Positions 36,031 to 48,267 of a stretch of 64,000 bases of DNA are shown here, one piece after another. Source of the stretch: Phytophthora quininea (lineage: Eukaryota; Oomycota; Peronosporomycetes; Peronosporales; Peronosporaceae); the NCBI GenBank assembly GCA_011947345.1, contig JAAVTG010000604.1, forward strand, positions 1 to 64,000, in the 5' to 3' direction. Both the position numbers and the translations under genes were made by a program. Positions within the stretch are counted from its first letter, which is position 1. Each line of letters begins with the position of its first letter. Below the pieces are notes generated by a model. The model was not told the DNA's origin, ran no database searches, and was given only the letters and a program-made list of their open reading frames with translations.

Positions 36031-36439
36031 TCCGCTCCAAAGGACATGTATATCATTTTAAAGAACAGTGGGGAATAGGAAAATCAAATGCCAACCGACA
36101 AGGCCTAACCAGTCGCACCTCTACCATTAGTAACATCACGCATGTCTAAGTTTTTATCGAGAGCGTGAACAATTCTTGTTCGAGACCCTGCTCATGAAAA
36201 TGAGGACATTGACAGGCAGATCGTAGGGGTCTATCCAACACATTGTTTTGGATTAGTTACAGCAACGGACAGAATGCAAATGCCGTCACATGACTGCCAC
36301 CTGTCACTGCTATGGACAAAGATACCACACGGGGTCAATGGATCGCTGTTCAGCTCTGTAGGGTGCCTTCCAAACCGTGTGGCCGTCCATGGACCCAATC
36401 TTGTGTTGATCGTATGTTTTCCGTAGCTGCAAGAGCAGT

Positions 36440-36960
36440 TCTACAGTCAGCCGAGAAGTTGTCGACAAAGAGCACTTCAAAAATACGAAGGATCCCGACT
36501 TGCGTCGCTTACACAAAAGCACAAGCGCCAAGTACTTCGAATCGCTTCCAAAACCTATGGCGAAAAAATGGACATAAACTGGAGAAGATAAATATGCGAT
36601 ATGGTTCAAGGCTACGTATTTGTCAAAACCACTCAATTCGTGGTATGTTGACGCTTCACGCATCCCCGCCATCTTGGCGCTGCAACAGGTTATCGAGGCG
36701 TACAACAGCGTAATAAAGCACCACGTGGGGGTTTACCAGAGAGCGACTCGCATCTGACCCCTCAAAGTTTTTGCAGACTTGTTCAAGCAAAACCCAGACG
36801 TTCTTCTTTTCGCGAAAATAATATTTCAAGCAAGTCGTCTCCAACAGAATTGTCAACAGGATACAGCGAGGCAGAAACGTCTCGAAAATATCGAACGCGC
36901 CATCAAGGTGTGGGAGTCAACCGACTTTAGAACGGTTATCAAAGCTTTTGACAAAATATG
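36440..36960 (+). pseudogene. Mutator-like transposase relic (C-terminal part)
   Basis: The plus-strand frame reads IWFKATYLSKPLNSWYVDAS, then RIPAILALQQVIEAYNSVIK and HHVG, followed after a TGA by VFADLFKQNPDVLLF. The pattern WY.......N/Q..IE.....IK is typical of the C-terminal part of oomycete MULE transposases. Two in-frame stops and no N-terminal half. Assignment is by pattern memory and moderate. Confidence 0.45.
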
Positions 36961-37383
36961 ACTGCCTCCTGATTTGCTTTAAATCGCTCAGTAATTTAGG
37001 ATTCACAAAGCACTTAAGCTAATTTTAAACCAATAGGATTCTATCGCGTTTTCTTTTTCAATCAAGGCTGGCAGTTGCATTCCGTCCGTTACTGTAGACC
37101 AGCCTTCCCGTTGAGCGAAGCGAGGCGGTCGCGCATATAGCTTGGCTGAGCAATGTCCAAAAAGCTCAGCGGGGCTCCTCTTGGCTTCAGATGTTATTTT
37201 TCAACGTGTATCTTAAACAATAAAATGCGCGTCTGTCGCCATGTCAGTCACAAAATACGAACTTCTTATTGGCATAGTATGACCTTACCTAAATACGTAT
37301 AAAGTGTAAATAGTTGACCAGATGCCACAGCTACTTAGACAGTGTTCTGATGTGAAACTTTCTAAAACGTTTAGAAATATCTA

Positions 37384-38164
37384 CACCTTTTCAGGTTCAA
37401 AACGGCAACAGGTAAAATCAAAACTGCAAAAGGTAAGATCAAAGTGACATGGCAAGAGAAGTGAGCAAAACCAAACTTAATATTGGGATTATTCTCCAAC
37501 AGGCATATCTTTCATTTGGATCGCGCACGCGTGGAACGTCATCGTGTGCAGCGCACACTTGTAGCATAGGTCTGTTGTGATGGCTTCATGTACGAGCATA
37601 TCTGCAGCCATCTGCAGGTAGCTTTCTCGATGCGCCTTGATAGTGAGGTGCGGTGGTACTCGTAGAATAGCTTGGCGGTGTCGAGCAAGGAAGCGCTTGA
37701 CCATGGCTTTAAACGCAGAGAAGCAGTTCTCGATCGGGTTCAACATGGGGAGTATGGGCCGAGGCGAAGTAGCGTCGCTGCGGAGAACGTGTCTTCGTCG
37801 AAGACATCCTCGATGTTCGTGTGGCAGGGGGCGTTGTCGCACACCAGCACAACGCTCTCGAGCGGCGTTGTGGCGCTGATATGAGTCAGCACACGGCGGA
37901 TGTAGTCGTTGCACGCCTCCGACGTGAAGGACCCAAAGCGTTGTTCCGAGTAAGCAAGCCCCTCCTCTGAAATGCAGGCTATCACGTGGATATTTGACCC
38001 CTTGCTGGCCGCGTTCTTGTCTACAGCCATTTTGCACCTCTATGAACTAATCAGTTGTTTAAACTTGATGCTATCAAAATTATAATGTATTGGTGTCGTG
38101 TCACTTTGATCTTACCTTTTGCAGTTTTGATTTTACCTGTTGCCGTTTTGAACCTGAAAAGGTG
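37384..38164. mobile_element. Tc1/mariner-type element with 66-bp inverted repeats
   Basis: A 781-bp element bounded by TA dinucleotides (37382-37383 and 38165-38166). Its ends are inverted repeats of about 66 bp with no mismatch by eye: the left end starts CACCTTTTCAGGTTCAAAAC at 37384 and the right end is its reverse complement, finishing at 38164. Inside each repeat a ~21-bp subunit (CAAAAC.GCAA.AGGTAA.AT) is tandemly duplicated. The interior codes a shortened DDE transposase on the minus strand. Perfect ends suggest recent movement, probably assisted by a full-length relative because the N-terminal DNA-binding part is missing. Confidence 0.9.
37489..38030 (-). CDS. DDE transposase, N-terminally truncated
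   Basis: Starts at an ATG just inside the inverted repeat (MAVDKNAASKG). It shows the second catalytic motif (VVLVCDNAPCHTN) and the third (LRLGPYSPMLNPIENCFS) of IS630-Tc1-mariner transposases of the DDE_3 type, followed by a C-terminal helix region. The paired N-terminal helix-turn-helix domain and the first catalytic Asp region are absent or reduced. One frame break at G4 37747-37750 (plus strand) sits inside the third motif and is repaired by one base. About 180 residues against 300-350 for intact relatives, so probably non-autonomous. Confidence 0.8.
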
Positions 38165-38751
38165 TAGAATTCTGAACATGCAGATTACAATTCCATTGCA
38201 CAACATTATTGGTTCTCACTTGCTTGATGAGCGTTATCATCTCCAGCACCAATCATCTGCAGCAAATCACTGCCTTCATGCTCTTGTTTGTCCTCCCTGA
38301 ACAGTCTTTTTAGTTGGGTAAAATATATATATATATACCTGACAAACAACAGACTGGCTGGAAAATTATTTTTATCAGTACACATCGAGAACGTGCTCGT
38401 CGAGAAAAATAAGATGCGAAAGCTAAAAAAGGGCGCGACAAAGCTCATGTTTCGAAGGGTGCTTTAACTCATACGGAGCGTCGTCAGATGCCGACAGCGG
38501 CTTTTCATACACCCCGCTTTCGGTGTTGTGTGATTATATTTTCGCGACAACAGCGGCGTTGGCGTAGACAAACGCCTTGTTACAGCTGCTTTGGGTAGCG
38601 TCAGCGCCGCAATTACGCCTACGGGCAATTGAAGATTTTGCACTTCAAAATGAAAAGCCTCAAAGTAGGAGCCGGTCTACTCCACTTACATCAATTCGCT
38701 ACGTAATCACTGTTCCTTTTGTAAGCGTGGTAGTTTTGGCAGACCTGCTGA
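38165..38751. other. Spacer between the mariner-type and hAT elements
   Basis: Contains a short AT dinucleotide run near 38325-38337. No gene recognised. Confidence 0.5.
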
Positions 38752-40718
38752 CAGGGCTCTGAAGTATGCCATACTAGTACGCATACTTTTTGAAGAGGCC
38801 TCGGAATGCATATCTCCATACTTGTGAGTATTCAAACGCGTACTGTGGCATTTCTTCTAGGCATTCTAGTGGAGCTCAGCCCGGATAGACTCGACACTGT
38901 GGACATCCCACAAGTCCCGGTTGTGCATCAGCATCTGCAGAGTCTCGGTATCCATGGACTTCCGTAAGTCTGTGTATACGAGCTTCACACTCGAGAAGAA
39001 CCTCTCGCACTCGTTGGAGATTGGAGGCACGTAGGCCAGGTCGTCGTAGGGAGCCATGTGTGCTGTTCTACGCTTCTTAAACACCTGAGTTACAATTGAG
39101 CCCGCCTCAGCTTCGCTTTCCTGCTCAAGGGCGCGACGGTTTTGACGAAATGGGGCACAAGCAGCACGCTCGGAAGGCGTCAACGTCTCCCCGCGCTGCA
39201 GCTTTACTATCCCCGTCTCCAGCGCAGAGTAGGTCACGATAGATGCCGTCGCCTTCAAATGGTTCTTTAGCTGAGGAAACGTCTTAATGGTCTGGTCCAG
39301 CAGTCGGCGAGCCCCAGACAACATCAAAGTGGCCTTTTGCAGGGCCAAAGTGACATCTTCCAACTGCTTCAGGTCCTTCAGGAGCGTTTTCACCTTGGAC
39401 GAATCGCTGCGGCTTAGCACAAGAGGTAGGATTTCGTATTTCTCCAGAACTCCCCGTCCAATTGACTGAAGAGCTGGCTCCAACTTGGTGAAGCGCAGCA
39501 GCATTTCATACGTGCTGGACCATCGTGTATGATTACTCAGCACTGGTGCTAGAGGACTCGTACGCCGGAGAATCGCTCTGCCTTTTATCGTTCGTAGCTT
39601 ACCATCAGCGATTGAACTTTAGCGTTCAAAGTTTCATGGGGAGCCAGGAAATCAGTCGCCGCTAAATTAAAGCGGTGACTAGCACACCCAATCAACGGAA
39701 TAGCACCTTCCCGAGATCCTATACTTCGGTTCACCCTACAGTTATCTCCGACCATGACCTTTACGCATTCCCACGGCTTGTTGTAGCGCGTCGACGTGTC
39801 GGCCACGAGATCGAACATACTCTGTGCCCTCAGATCCTCTTCTTCAGCCAGAGGGCAAAAGGCCAGAAACACGAACTTGCGCGTAAAGCACCTTAGGTCC
39901 TCGTAGTACTCATTCTTGTTGGTGTTGCTGGGAGGTTTTTCCCCGTGGTTCATGGAGGGTCGTTGAACACTGCAAAAGTCGCAACACAGTGCCTCGACGT
40001 GCAGCTCCAGCCGTCCCAAACACTTCCAAACGAATCTGGCAATTCTGCAGTTACCCGATCTTCGACAAAATCACTAGCTGCATCAAGCAGCGCTTGATTG
40101 TGACGGCTGAGGCCGGAGAGAGCGATGTGTTTTGGCGTGTGAGCTTGTTCTCGACGAAGTCGAACGGTAGGCGACCCATTGCCAGCCAGTCACACCAGTG
40201 ATACAGATCTTGCGTTCGCTGGTCTACTACATGTAGATTCAGTGGGTTGCGCTCGCGACGAACTCGCTCGGCCAGCTCCATGTAGTTCGCGTGCTTCGCG
40301 CGCAGGTGCTTCAGCAGGTTCGAGAACCCGTGCTCGCTCTTGTATGTTTTGTGGCATGTATTGCACGCAAAGTCGTCGTTCCCAAGTGTTGTGAACAGAC
40401 GAGAGCAGATGTCATTGTTCGACAGCGGCATGGTGTCAACGGCGGTGCTGGTTGATTGTGAGGGAGCGGAAATCAGGAAAAATGAGGTTTCGGGCAGCTC
40501 ATTCAATTCTGTACCTGTCTATGCTTCATTAGCAAGCGTGCGAGTGGAGGTTTTGCTGCATCAGCGGGGGTATAGCGCTTCGTCAGACTGGCGGTAGTTC
40601 CGAGAATCCCCAGCAACGTACTTTTGGTATTCAAAAGTATGATGGCACCTCTGGAATACACCACGCCGTACAAAGTTTTTATGTATTCTCGAGAATGTAT
40701 TTGTACTTCAGAGCCCTG
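38752..40718. mobile_element. hAT element 1 with inverted ends and 8-bp target duplication
   Basis: The left end CAGGGCTCTGAAGTA (38752-38766) is repeated inverted at the right end (TACTTCAGAGCCCTG, 40704-40718). The 8 bp outside are CCTGCTGA (38744-38751) and CCTGCTGT (40719-40726), a target duplication differing at one base. CAGGG termini and an 8-bp duplication are hallmarks of hAT elements. The 1967-bp interior encodes a BED-finger hAT transposase on the minus strand. Confidence 0.88.
38866..40431 (-). CDS. hAT transposase (element 1), frame broken
   Basis: The start is at the ATG of MPLSNND. The N-terminus has a BED-type zinc finger (CNTCHKTYKSEHGFSNLLKH LRAKH). The middle (TRYNKPWECVKVMVGDNCRV NRSIG; PLIGCASHRFNLAATDF) carries the conserved Asp-Asn and the C..H motif before the insertion domain. 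The C-terminal region (LSNHTRWSSTYEMLLRF; ISNECERFFSSVKLVYTDLR) is the hAT dimerisation/catalytic end. Two frame changes separate these three parts (near 40040 and 39580). About 520 residues in total. The ends are still well preserved, so the element is young even if this copy may not be active. Confidence 0.82.
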
Positions 40719-40726
40719 CCTGCTGT

Positions 40727-42670
40727 GGTCAACGTTTGGTGGCGCTATGAAGCAAGAAAATATTCGTGATGCAACTAACGATCTACATTTGCAGACAACC
40801 CCGGTCGCCTGCAAATGTTACTTGGCTTATTTTTGTGGTGTAGTTGATTAGGGGATACCACCAGCAGCTGTGAAATCCCGAGCAGTCGACTACTTCGTAC
40901 CCCTGATGAGATTCATCGATCTTCATGGCTATATCTAGATAAAAGGAGATCTTGCAATGAAACTTACATATATATTTCCCGACGAGTTGCTTCGAAGACT
41001 GAACTGATGTGAGGATCCGACCCATTGTATTTAAACTAACCGTTTTAACCGGAAGGGTTCCACTTGGTGTGTTTCACTCTTTTTTCGGTGGACAAATAAT
41101 ACACTCGACAATCATAACGACGTATATCCTGGTCAACACAGTGAATACCATACTCCACACTACAGGGCAACCTCAGAAACATGTGGTCGTTGATGTGGAG
41201 ACCCTCGAACACAAAACAGCAATAATCATTCTCATCTAGAGATCTCACGTCAAATGTCTTTTCTACAACCAGACTATATCGATATTGGCAGCCTCGTTCT
41301 TCAAAACCTCGACTTTGTTTTTGACAATTCCGTCGGTAGTGACTTAAAGTTACTAAATCCACTTGCCCCCCACATATCTATGATAGAGCTGCAATTCCCA
41401 TAGCAAATATTATGTGTAAGTGATCATTTTTGCATTATTATTTACTCCTCTCGACTTTGTCTCAATAGCATACGCAAATCAAAATTATAGCAGACATCAG
41501 TAATATTTACCGATCAGAAGACTCTGTATTATATATTCTCGTTAAAGTTTACACAGAGTTCGGGGCACTAATTTCATCGCATCCTCCAAATCAACGATAG
41601 CGTATTAATAGCAATATAGTGATATTGATTGTGATTGTATGTATAAAAGAATCGCTAACAGGTAAGCTGCCGGATTGGTACCAGATCATTACGCATTGGG
41701 GTTTTAATGTTTTAGATCATCGATTGTGTACACTAACAATCTTTGTCATTGACGAACTAGCATTTATCTTGCCACTCCTCCATAAACAGCCGAAAAGAGT
41801 TAGCAAAACGTGCGGAAGAACGTACATATGGATATGCTAAACTGTCAAGGAGCGCTGAGAGATGATAATTCTACCAAACGATTGGTTAAATATCGAAGGT
41901 TCACGATGACCAGTATAGGACTACAAAATTATCCCCACCAAAGCGAAGCCATACGACAAATTAAAGGACTAAATATCTAGGGGTTGTTTAGATGACAATA
42001 TCTCAGAAGGATATGGCACCACATCAGTCTTGCGGAATATATGCTGGGCTTCTGGCACAACCAACCCGAGGTTGCGGGCCCAGACTTCGTGTCGAGCTGG
42101 GCGGCCATTGATATTCTACCAGCGTCCGACATTGCTGAGTTGCGTTCAACGTTTTGCCCAAGCGTGTGCTGTACCTGGCGCAAGAACTACTTCAGCTGTG
42201 GAGTTGTTTATACAACAGCGGAGGATACTGCGGTAGCATTCCAGCGATGGATAGTTTTTCAGCTTTTTCAGCTACAGAGTCAATTCACTTTCCTTTTTGC
42301 CTCACAAGTAAGAGCACAGTCTTCCTAATCCTAGATGATTACTTTGTTCCTACATTTATCCTATATCCATATACTGGTGGAGGGGTGGACCAGGATAAAT
42401 GTACCAGGCAACCGAGTTCGACCAAAGACTACGAGCCATGATTTCAACCAACTTGCTTACAACTCTACCAAAGCTAAAATGCACATTGCGCGAATGCATG
42501 TGTGGTATGCAGAAGTTATATTGTTGCTTATAGCCCCAACTATACTTTATTTCCCGTGCTATTACGGATGTAAGCATAACTATTATCAAGTACAACGGAT
42601 ATGACTCCACAGATTAGTAATACTACGGAAAGGAGTGCAAAATGTCTAAAATTTAGCATCAATTTTAAAA
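40727..42670. other. AT-rich spacer with one unassigned protein-like fragment
   Basis: Mostly AT-rich without genes. At 42000-42260 (+) a frame reads AEYMLGFWHNQPEVAGPDFV and YFSCGVVYTTAEDTAVAFQR, which looks like a scrap of real coding sequence, but I cannot name it and no start or continuation is evident. The last part presumably holds the promoter of the focadhesin-like gene. Confidence 0.4.
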
Positions 42671-45600
42671 ATGAGCACCTCAACGACGGCGCTCATGCGA
42701 GCGCTGCGGCAGGCCTCGACGCCACCCGAGGCCTCCCGCGCCATGGATGCAGTCGCCGACCGTCTCATCTCGACGTCGTCTCTCTCCGAAACGCAGCAGC
42801 TCGCTCTCGGTGCGTTAAGCAGCCCCCAGCTGTCTCTAACCTTCAGTATCTTTGTCCTTTTGCCTCTTTATCGCAGCCCTACAAGCCGCAGAGACTGCAG
42901 ATGTACTAAAAAGACTACAACAGGCTGCTGCTATTTGCCAGGAACCTGCCGCCAAGGCGCAATACCTGGGTTTCACGTTGCTCCAATTCACTCTCCAGCT
43001 AGCCAAGACGTCGTCCTGTGAATGGGACAACGCCGTGCGGAAGCAGCTGCTGGAGGTCTACGACGCCAACCATGGGGCACTGAGTGGCTTTATTGCAGCA
43101 TTATTAGGTCGCAATGGGTCTTTGATGAACTTTAAAGCCGATGACGAGGAAGCAGAGAAGACGCTGCTGCTGGTGACTCCACTACTCAAATCGGTGCTGA
43201 TTAGCAGTGAAGAGGACGGACTGAAGGCAACAGTGCTGGATGCTCTGAATCGCATCGCCTGGCACTTTGATGGAGAAGGTTCCAAGGTGAGGACGCGTGT
43301 GGCAAGGCTTTTAGTGGAGGCGTTAGAGTTGATGCCACGTTTGCAAACGCAGCAGTCGACGTATGCGGTGCACGTAGCTCTGGTTGTGGACTTACTGACT
43401 CCGATGGATGGCAGTAAGGCGATTGTGGACTTGGCGGCGAGGACTGCTCGCTTTGTGCTGGAAACGACGCAGTTTTTATTGCAGAAGGACGTGGGTGTCA
43501 TTGCGTTGCTACAATCGATGACCCAACTGGCTGAAGTGCTGCCAGAAGCGCTGTGGGATTCGACGTTCTTGACGTGCTGCGCGTATTTCCTCGCAGACAA
43601 GTGCACGACGCCGTTGGAGCAGCAATTGATGCTACAAATGTTGACGCATACGCTGCGATTCGGCCAACATGATCTGGACGGCAAATCTGTCGCTCGTCAT
43701 GTTTTCGTGGAGATCCTCGTGCTACCCCTGGCGTGTTTAATATCAGTTCATGGCGATGTAGTCTCAGATCTATTGAAGATACTTGTGGATATTAAGTCCA
43801 TACACAAATTCGGTCCTCAACTGCCATCTCAAGATGTGGTGGCGCCAACAGAAACGGCAATTCATGCACAGTCCATCGTCCGACTAGTTGGTCACCAAGA
43901 ATGCTGCCAAGGGTGGTTGAATTCGCTGTTTCAGGACGAGGCTTCCGATCCCGTTACCCAGAAGAAAGGAGGCTCAAATGATCGATGGCTGGCTCTTATT
44001 TTGGTGGCTCTGCTGGCCGACGACCGGCCATCTTTTCGTAATAGCGCTGCTAAATGTCTAGAGCGCCAAGTCACCAACGTCTCGAAATTCTGGGGCGCTG
44101 AAACCGTGAAAGCATTAGTGGCCAGTATGGTGTTCCTTATTTCTCAGCGTACCAAAACGACACCAACGCAACAGTTCGCGGAGTGGATGACATCGTGTTT
44201 ACATTCGTTGTCAGCACTTGCGGCAACCACAACGGAGACGATGCGGATCGTTCTGCGTCTTATTGATAGTATGAACAACACGCCCAAGATGCGCTCAATG
44301 GCTTTGAATTTGATGTACGAAGTGTGGCGAGGCGAGTCGCGCGTATTTCCTCGGCTCGAAACGATGCTGCTGGAGCCCACGGATGTTGACCAAGATATTG
44401 AACGGCACTTGGTGAAAATGGCTACAATTAAGTCTTTGTGCGAGAAAGACGCCGAGTTAGGCGTTCAGTTTATTTCAACCATCCAAGTATTCCTCGAAGA
44501 CGGGCTGGAGACAGTTGTTGCTATGGCAATGGATGCCATTGCTGCGTTGTGTGCCGGAGACTGCTTGGACTTCTACGTTGCGTTCAAGATCATCGCCCAG
44601 AAGATGCGCAAGAATAAGATTGCCTCCGCGGATGAACCACTCTTTCAGGAACGTCTGTGTTTCTTTTACAGGCTAGGCGGCGCTGAAGCCGCGGCAAACG
44701 AAAAGCACGCGTTGAAGTTGCTGGATCAAACCTGGGAACTTGCTGATAGCGAGATCGCCAGTGTTCGAGCAGCTGCATACGTGGCGATGAACAACTTCCC
44801 ACTCGATATGTTGGGTTTGTCTGTGCCAGAAGACAACGCGGAATTGGACAGTGACGATGAAGATAAAGTGACAGAAGAGGAAGTTGAGGAGCAGCTCGAT
44901 GATCTGATGCGGCGTCTACAAAACGAGCAAGACGCTGTCGTTCGAGCCGAGATTCAGACTCTGGTGGCACGGGTGCTTGAACATGAAAGCAAAAGATCAC
45001 TGCGGGTGTTGGGCGTGGACAACGAACGGCGTCGGCGGTTTCTAACCCAGTTGATATGAAGCAGAGCATCCAATCTGTTGTATCTGCCGCAGCTACAAAG
45101 GAGATGAAGGCTCTTCTACCATCGAGATCAGAAGTGCTAGCGCTGTATGAAAGGTCCTCCTTCTCCGATTGGAGTGGCTTCTTGTTGGCTTACCGACCAA
45201 AGGCCGTGATTGACATGCAAAATGTCAAGCGGAAAGACAAGCTGGTTCGTCTGGCCACTCAAAATCTGGATGAGGTGGTGGACACGATCCAAACTATACT
45301 CCAACACATGGAACTTCCGTGGACATCTGAGGTATCGACTAACACTGATGAGAATTGTGATATGTTTCTGCGCATACAATTGTTAATGGAAGGCTGGAAT
45401 GGCTTTATGACTACTTACGTAGCGTCCTTGGAGGAATTGGCGGATCTAAAGACGCCCGTTGGAGTTGACGACGCTGACGTTGCATTCCGCGTATTTTCTG
45501 AAGGTGCGGCAGACTTGACAAGCTCACTGCTGAACGATACTCGGAACAATCTTGGTGGAGCACTTGCAGCTGGTGCATTAGCTGGGCGTTTGTCCACTTC

Positions 45601-48160
45601 CCGGCATTGGTGTAACCCACAGCTGCAAGACAGCCATGCAGGTACCGTTGGGGAACTATCTCGCCGTTTAGCTCTGTCCATGGAACAGGCCCGCGTCTTC
45701 TCTGGCGGTGATCGTAATTCCAGGTTATCATGTATTAATGTCGCCGTCGCACTTCAGCTGTCTTTAGGCCAACGGAGAATTGATGCAAGCGAAAGATCCA
45801 GCGACTTCGTTTCCCTGTTGCAGAATGTCCAGCGAATGCTGACAGAACTGGCACAGAACGTTTCAGACGATCTGCTGTGTGCTTGTGGACTGCTGGGTTT
45901 GAGTCGCGTTGCTAACGTTTACATGTTTACTGAAGAGCTGGAGACCTTCGAAGTGGCTGAATGGAGGCAGCAGCAAGTGAAGCCTCTGGCTGAGACCATG
46001 CTGTCTGCATTTCTACGTGGTGGTATTGAGCGACCCCATAGCTCTGGATCATCTGTTGGAGCCGCGATATTCTCTCACTTTGAATCGACCGAGGCAGTTG
46101 AAAAGACTACTACCGGATACGATCGCTCAGAATCGGTAAGTGCTTTGCGCTGGGGATCACTGATCGGGTTATCGCGCTTGGTAATGGGTTTACCGTCAAT
46201 TCGCGGTCTGAATTGGCTGAAAAATATGCGCTCGTTCTTTTCGTCTTTGTGGGAAACGAACGAAGCACTCTTCATTGCTGTCGTGCTTGGACCTCTGCTA
46301 CTGCAGTGTGTCAAGTTCAATTTACTGCCCTCGTCCGTTCTCGAAGATTTTGTAAGCACGTGCACTGAGCGCTCGTCAGTGTCTAGCGTAGACAGTAACT
46401 TCTGTATCGTGGCGGCGACGCATGTACTATGTCACTTGGAATCGCTTGGAGGCTTCCCCGCCATTGTCCAGAATCACACCAAGATTCTTGTGGAGTGCCT
46501 CACTGCTAAGAGTCGTGTTGGACAGGGGCTAGTTCTTGCTGGAGTCGCAAATATGTTCGGATTGAGTTTCGGTGTTACAGGATCGTTCATTTCTGGTACT
46601 GCATTCATAAAGGGAGATGGGAGGGAAGTTGGATTTGATACGGAAATCGTTGCAGCACTCGTAAAAGTATTGCGAAGGGAAACGGCAGAAGACAAGGCTC
46701 ATCGAGGCGTTTCGACTGCTGTGCTTGGTGCCATTGCAAACTCTGCAGACGGGCTTTACGTTACCCAGAAGAAAAGTCGTTTGACGTCGAAGTTCGGTCC
46801 CTTCCTTCGACGAGTTTGCTCACAAAAACGTTCGAGTGGCTCCGTCAAGCTGATGGTAGTGAGTCAATACGTACGGCATCGTCCCTATTAGCATGCCTAA
46901 CGAGGGCAAGCTCGGTCTTGCCCTTACTGGACTACTCGTCGCTCACTCTTCGAGTTTTGGTTCGACTCTGCTCGGATGATGTCACTAGTGCTTGTATTCG
47001 ATTCGCTGTGACACAAGGAACTTGTGATGAGCTTTACGCTGGTAAATTATTTTCTCCCGAGTGGTTTGGAGGTGTCAGTATCACCATTCAAACCGAGTTG
47101 ATCAACGGGGTTGCACAGGCAGCAACTCGTTTGCCAACGAACACGCTGCAAACACTTTTGATCACGGTGTTTAGTGTTCTAACGGATATTTGGCGACGCG
47201 ATGTGTCGAGCAGTACGAGCGCGCTGCTTTTTGATAGCTGGACCAACATGTTGAGAGACATTCTTCACCACAAAGAAGGTCGAGCCATCCCTGAAAGCTC
47301 GACGAAAATGGCCAACCAACTTGTTATTGACATGTTCGTTGCAGAACTCCCGTTCGACTTGAGTGCCTCCGTTTTTGTGCGAACGTTTGCCACTCGTGTG
47401 CTGTCGAAGGTGGACTATGGTGAGCGTAGCGTACCGGTAGCGGACACCTTCCTGGTTCCAACAACAACATCCAAGTCGATGTGGAGTTGGTGGAGAAAGA
47501 CTGTTTTTGTAGTCGAGCTTGTGCGTCTGAACGTGCTGGTCATCACGAAGCGAGAGGCGTCTTTGCTTTTTCAGTGGGTTTTGCGCCACGACTTCGTCGA
47601 GTGGACTGACGAGAAAGACGTTAATACCTACTTGTATCCGCTTGTTGCTCAGGTCGGAGCTGTGATTGCGACACATACCCGGGCGGGGAAATTACTTCTG
47701 CGCTACTAGATGTTGTTGATGTCTTCAGCCGATCGTTGAGCTCATCAACTGATCAGAGCCCTTCAGACGCTTTCAAACGCCGCGCCTTGTTCAATTTATT
47801 GGCTTGTGTTCTGACGTGGAAACTGAAGTTGAACCACGAACAGTACTTGTCGACTACCGAGAGGCCGGAGAGCTCAGATATGGATATCACGCACGACTTA
47901 TTTCCTTTCGGGCTGGTTGCTATTCTGCAGCGCGCCAAAACTGTGTCGCCGGTTGGGGAGAGTTTGTGGGCCTTACTGCAGCAACTGTGGAGCGAAAGCA
48001 CGAGAGCGAGCGAGACAGGGATTTGGCGACATTTGTCAGTGCTCTACAATTCTGCAGCCGGCAGATGTACGCAGAGGCTGATGTCTGGCCAATGCCGAGC
48101 ATGATGCAAAGCGCGATTAGAGAATTTTGGAGTGTTGGGTCCACTCAATCAGCTCCTTAA
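42671..48160 (+). CDS. Focadhesin-like HEAT-repeat protein (RST1/FOCAD family)
   Basis: Exon 1 is 42671-42809 and exon 2 is 42877-48160, with a 67-nt intron (GTGCGT...TCGCAG) splitting an Ala codon. The product is a very long all-helical protein. Family-like stretches include LRLIDSMNNTPKMRSMALNL, VWRGESRVFPRLETML and VKMATIKSLCEKDAELGVQF, and the later block SALRWGSLIGLSRLVMGLPS. In plants and animals RST1/FOCAD assists the cytoplasmic exosome-Ski mRNA decay machinery; that role here is by analogy. Four frame breaks (near 45050, 46814, G4 47685-47688, G3 48018-48020) are each repaired by one base. The total is then divisible by three and gives 1808 residues, very near the usual family length. 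No catalytic motif expected. It converges with the ABCA gene. Confidence 0.65.
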
Positions 48161-48267
48161 CACTGTTTATTTAACAGTGTGCTTGGGATAAAACCAACGG
48201 CTGAACAAGATCAAAGGCCAACAATTTCTAGGTGCTTCCTGTCCATTTTACCTGGTTTATTCATCGT

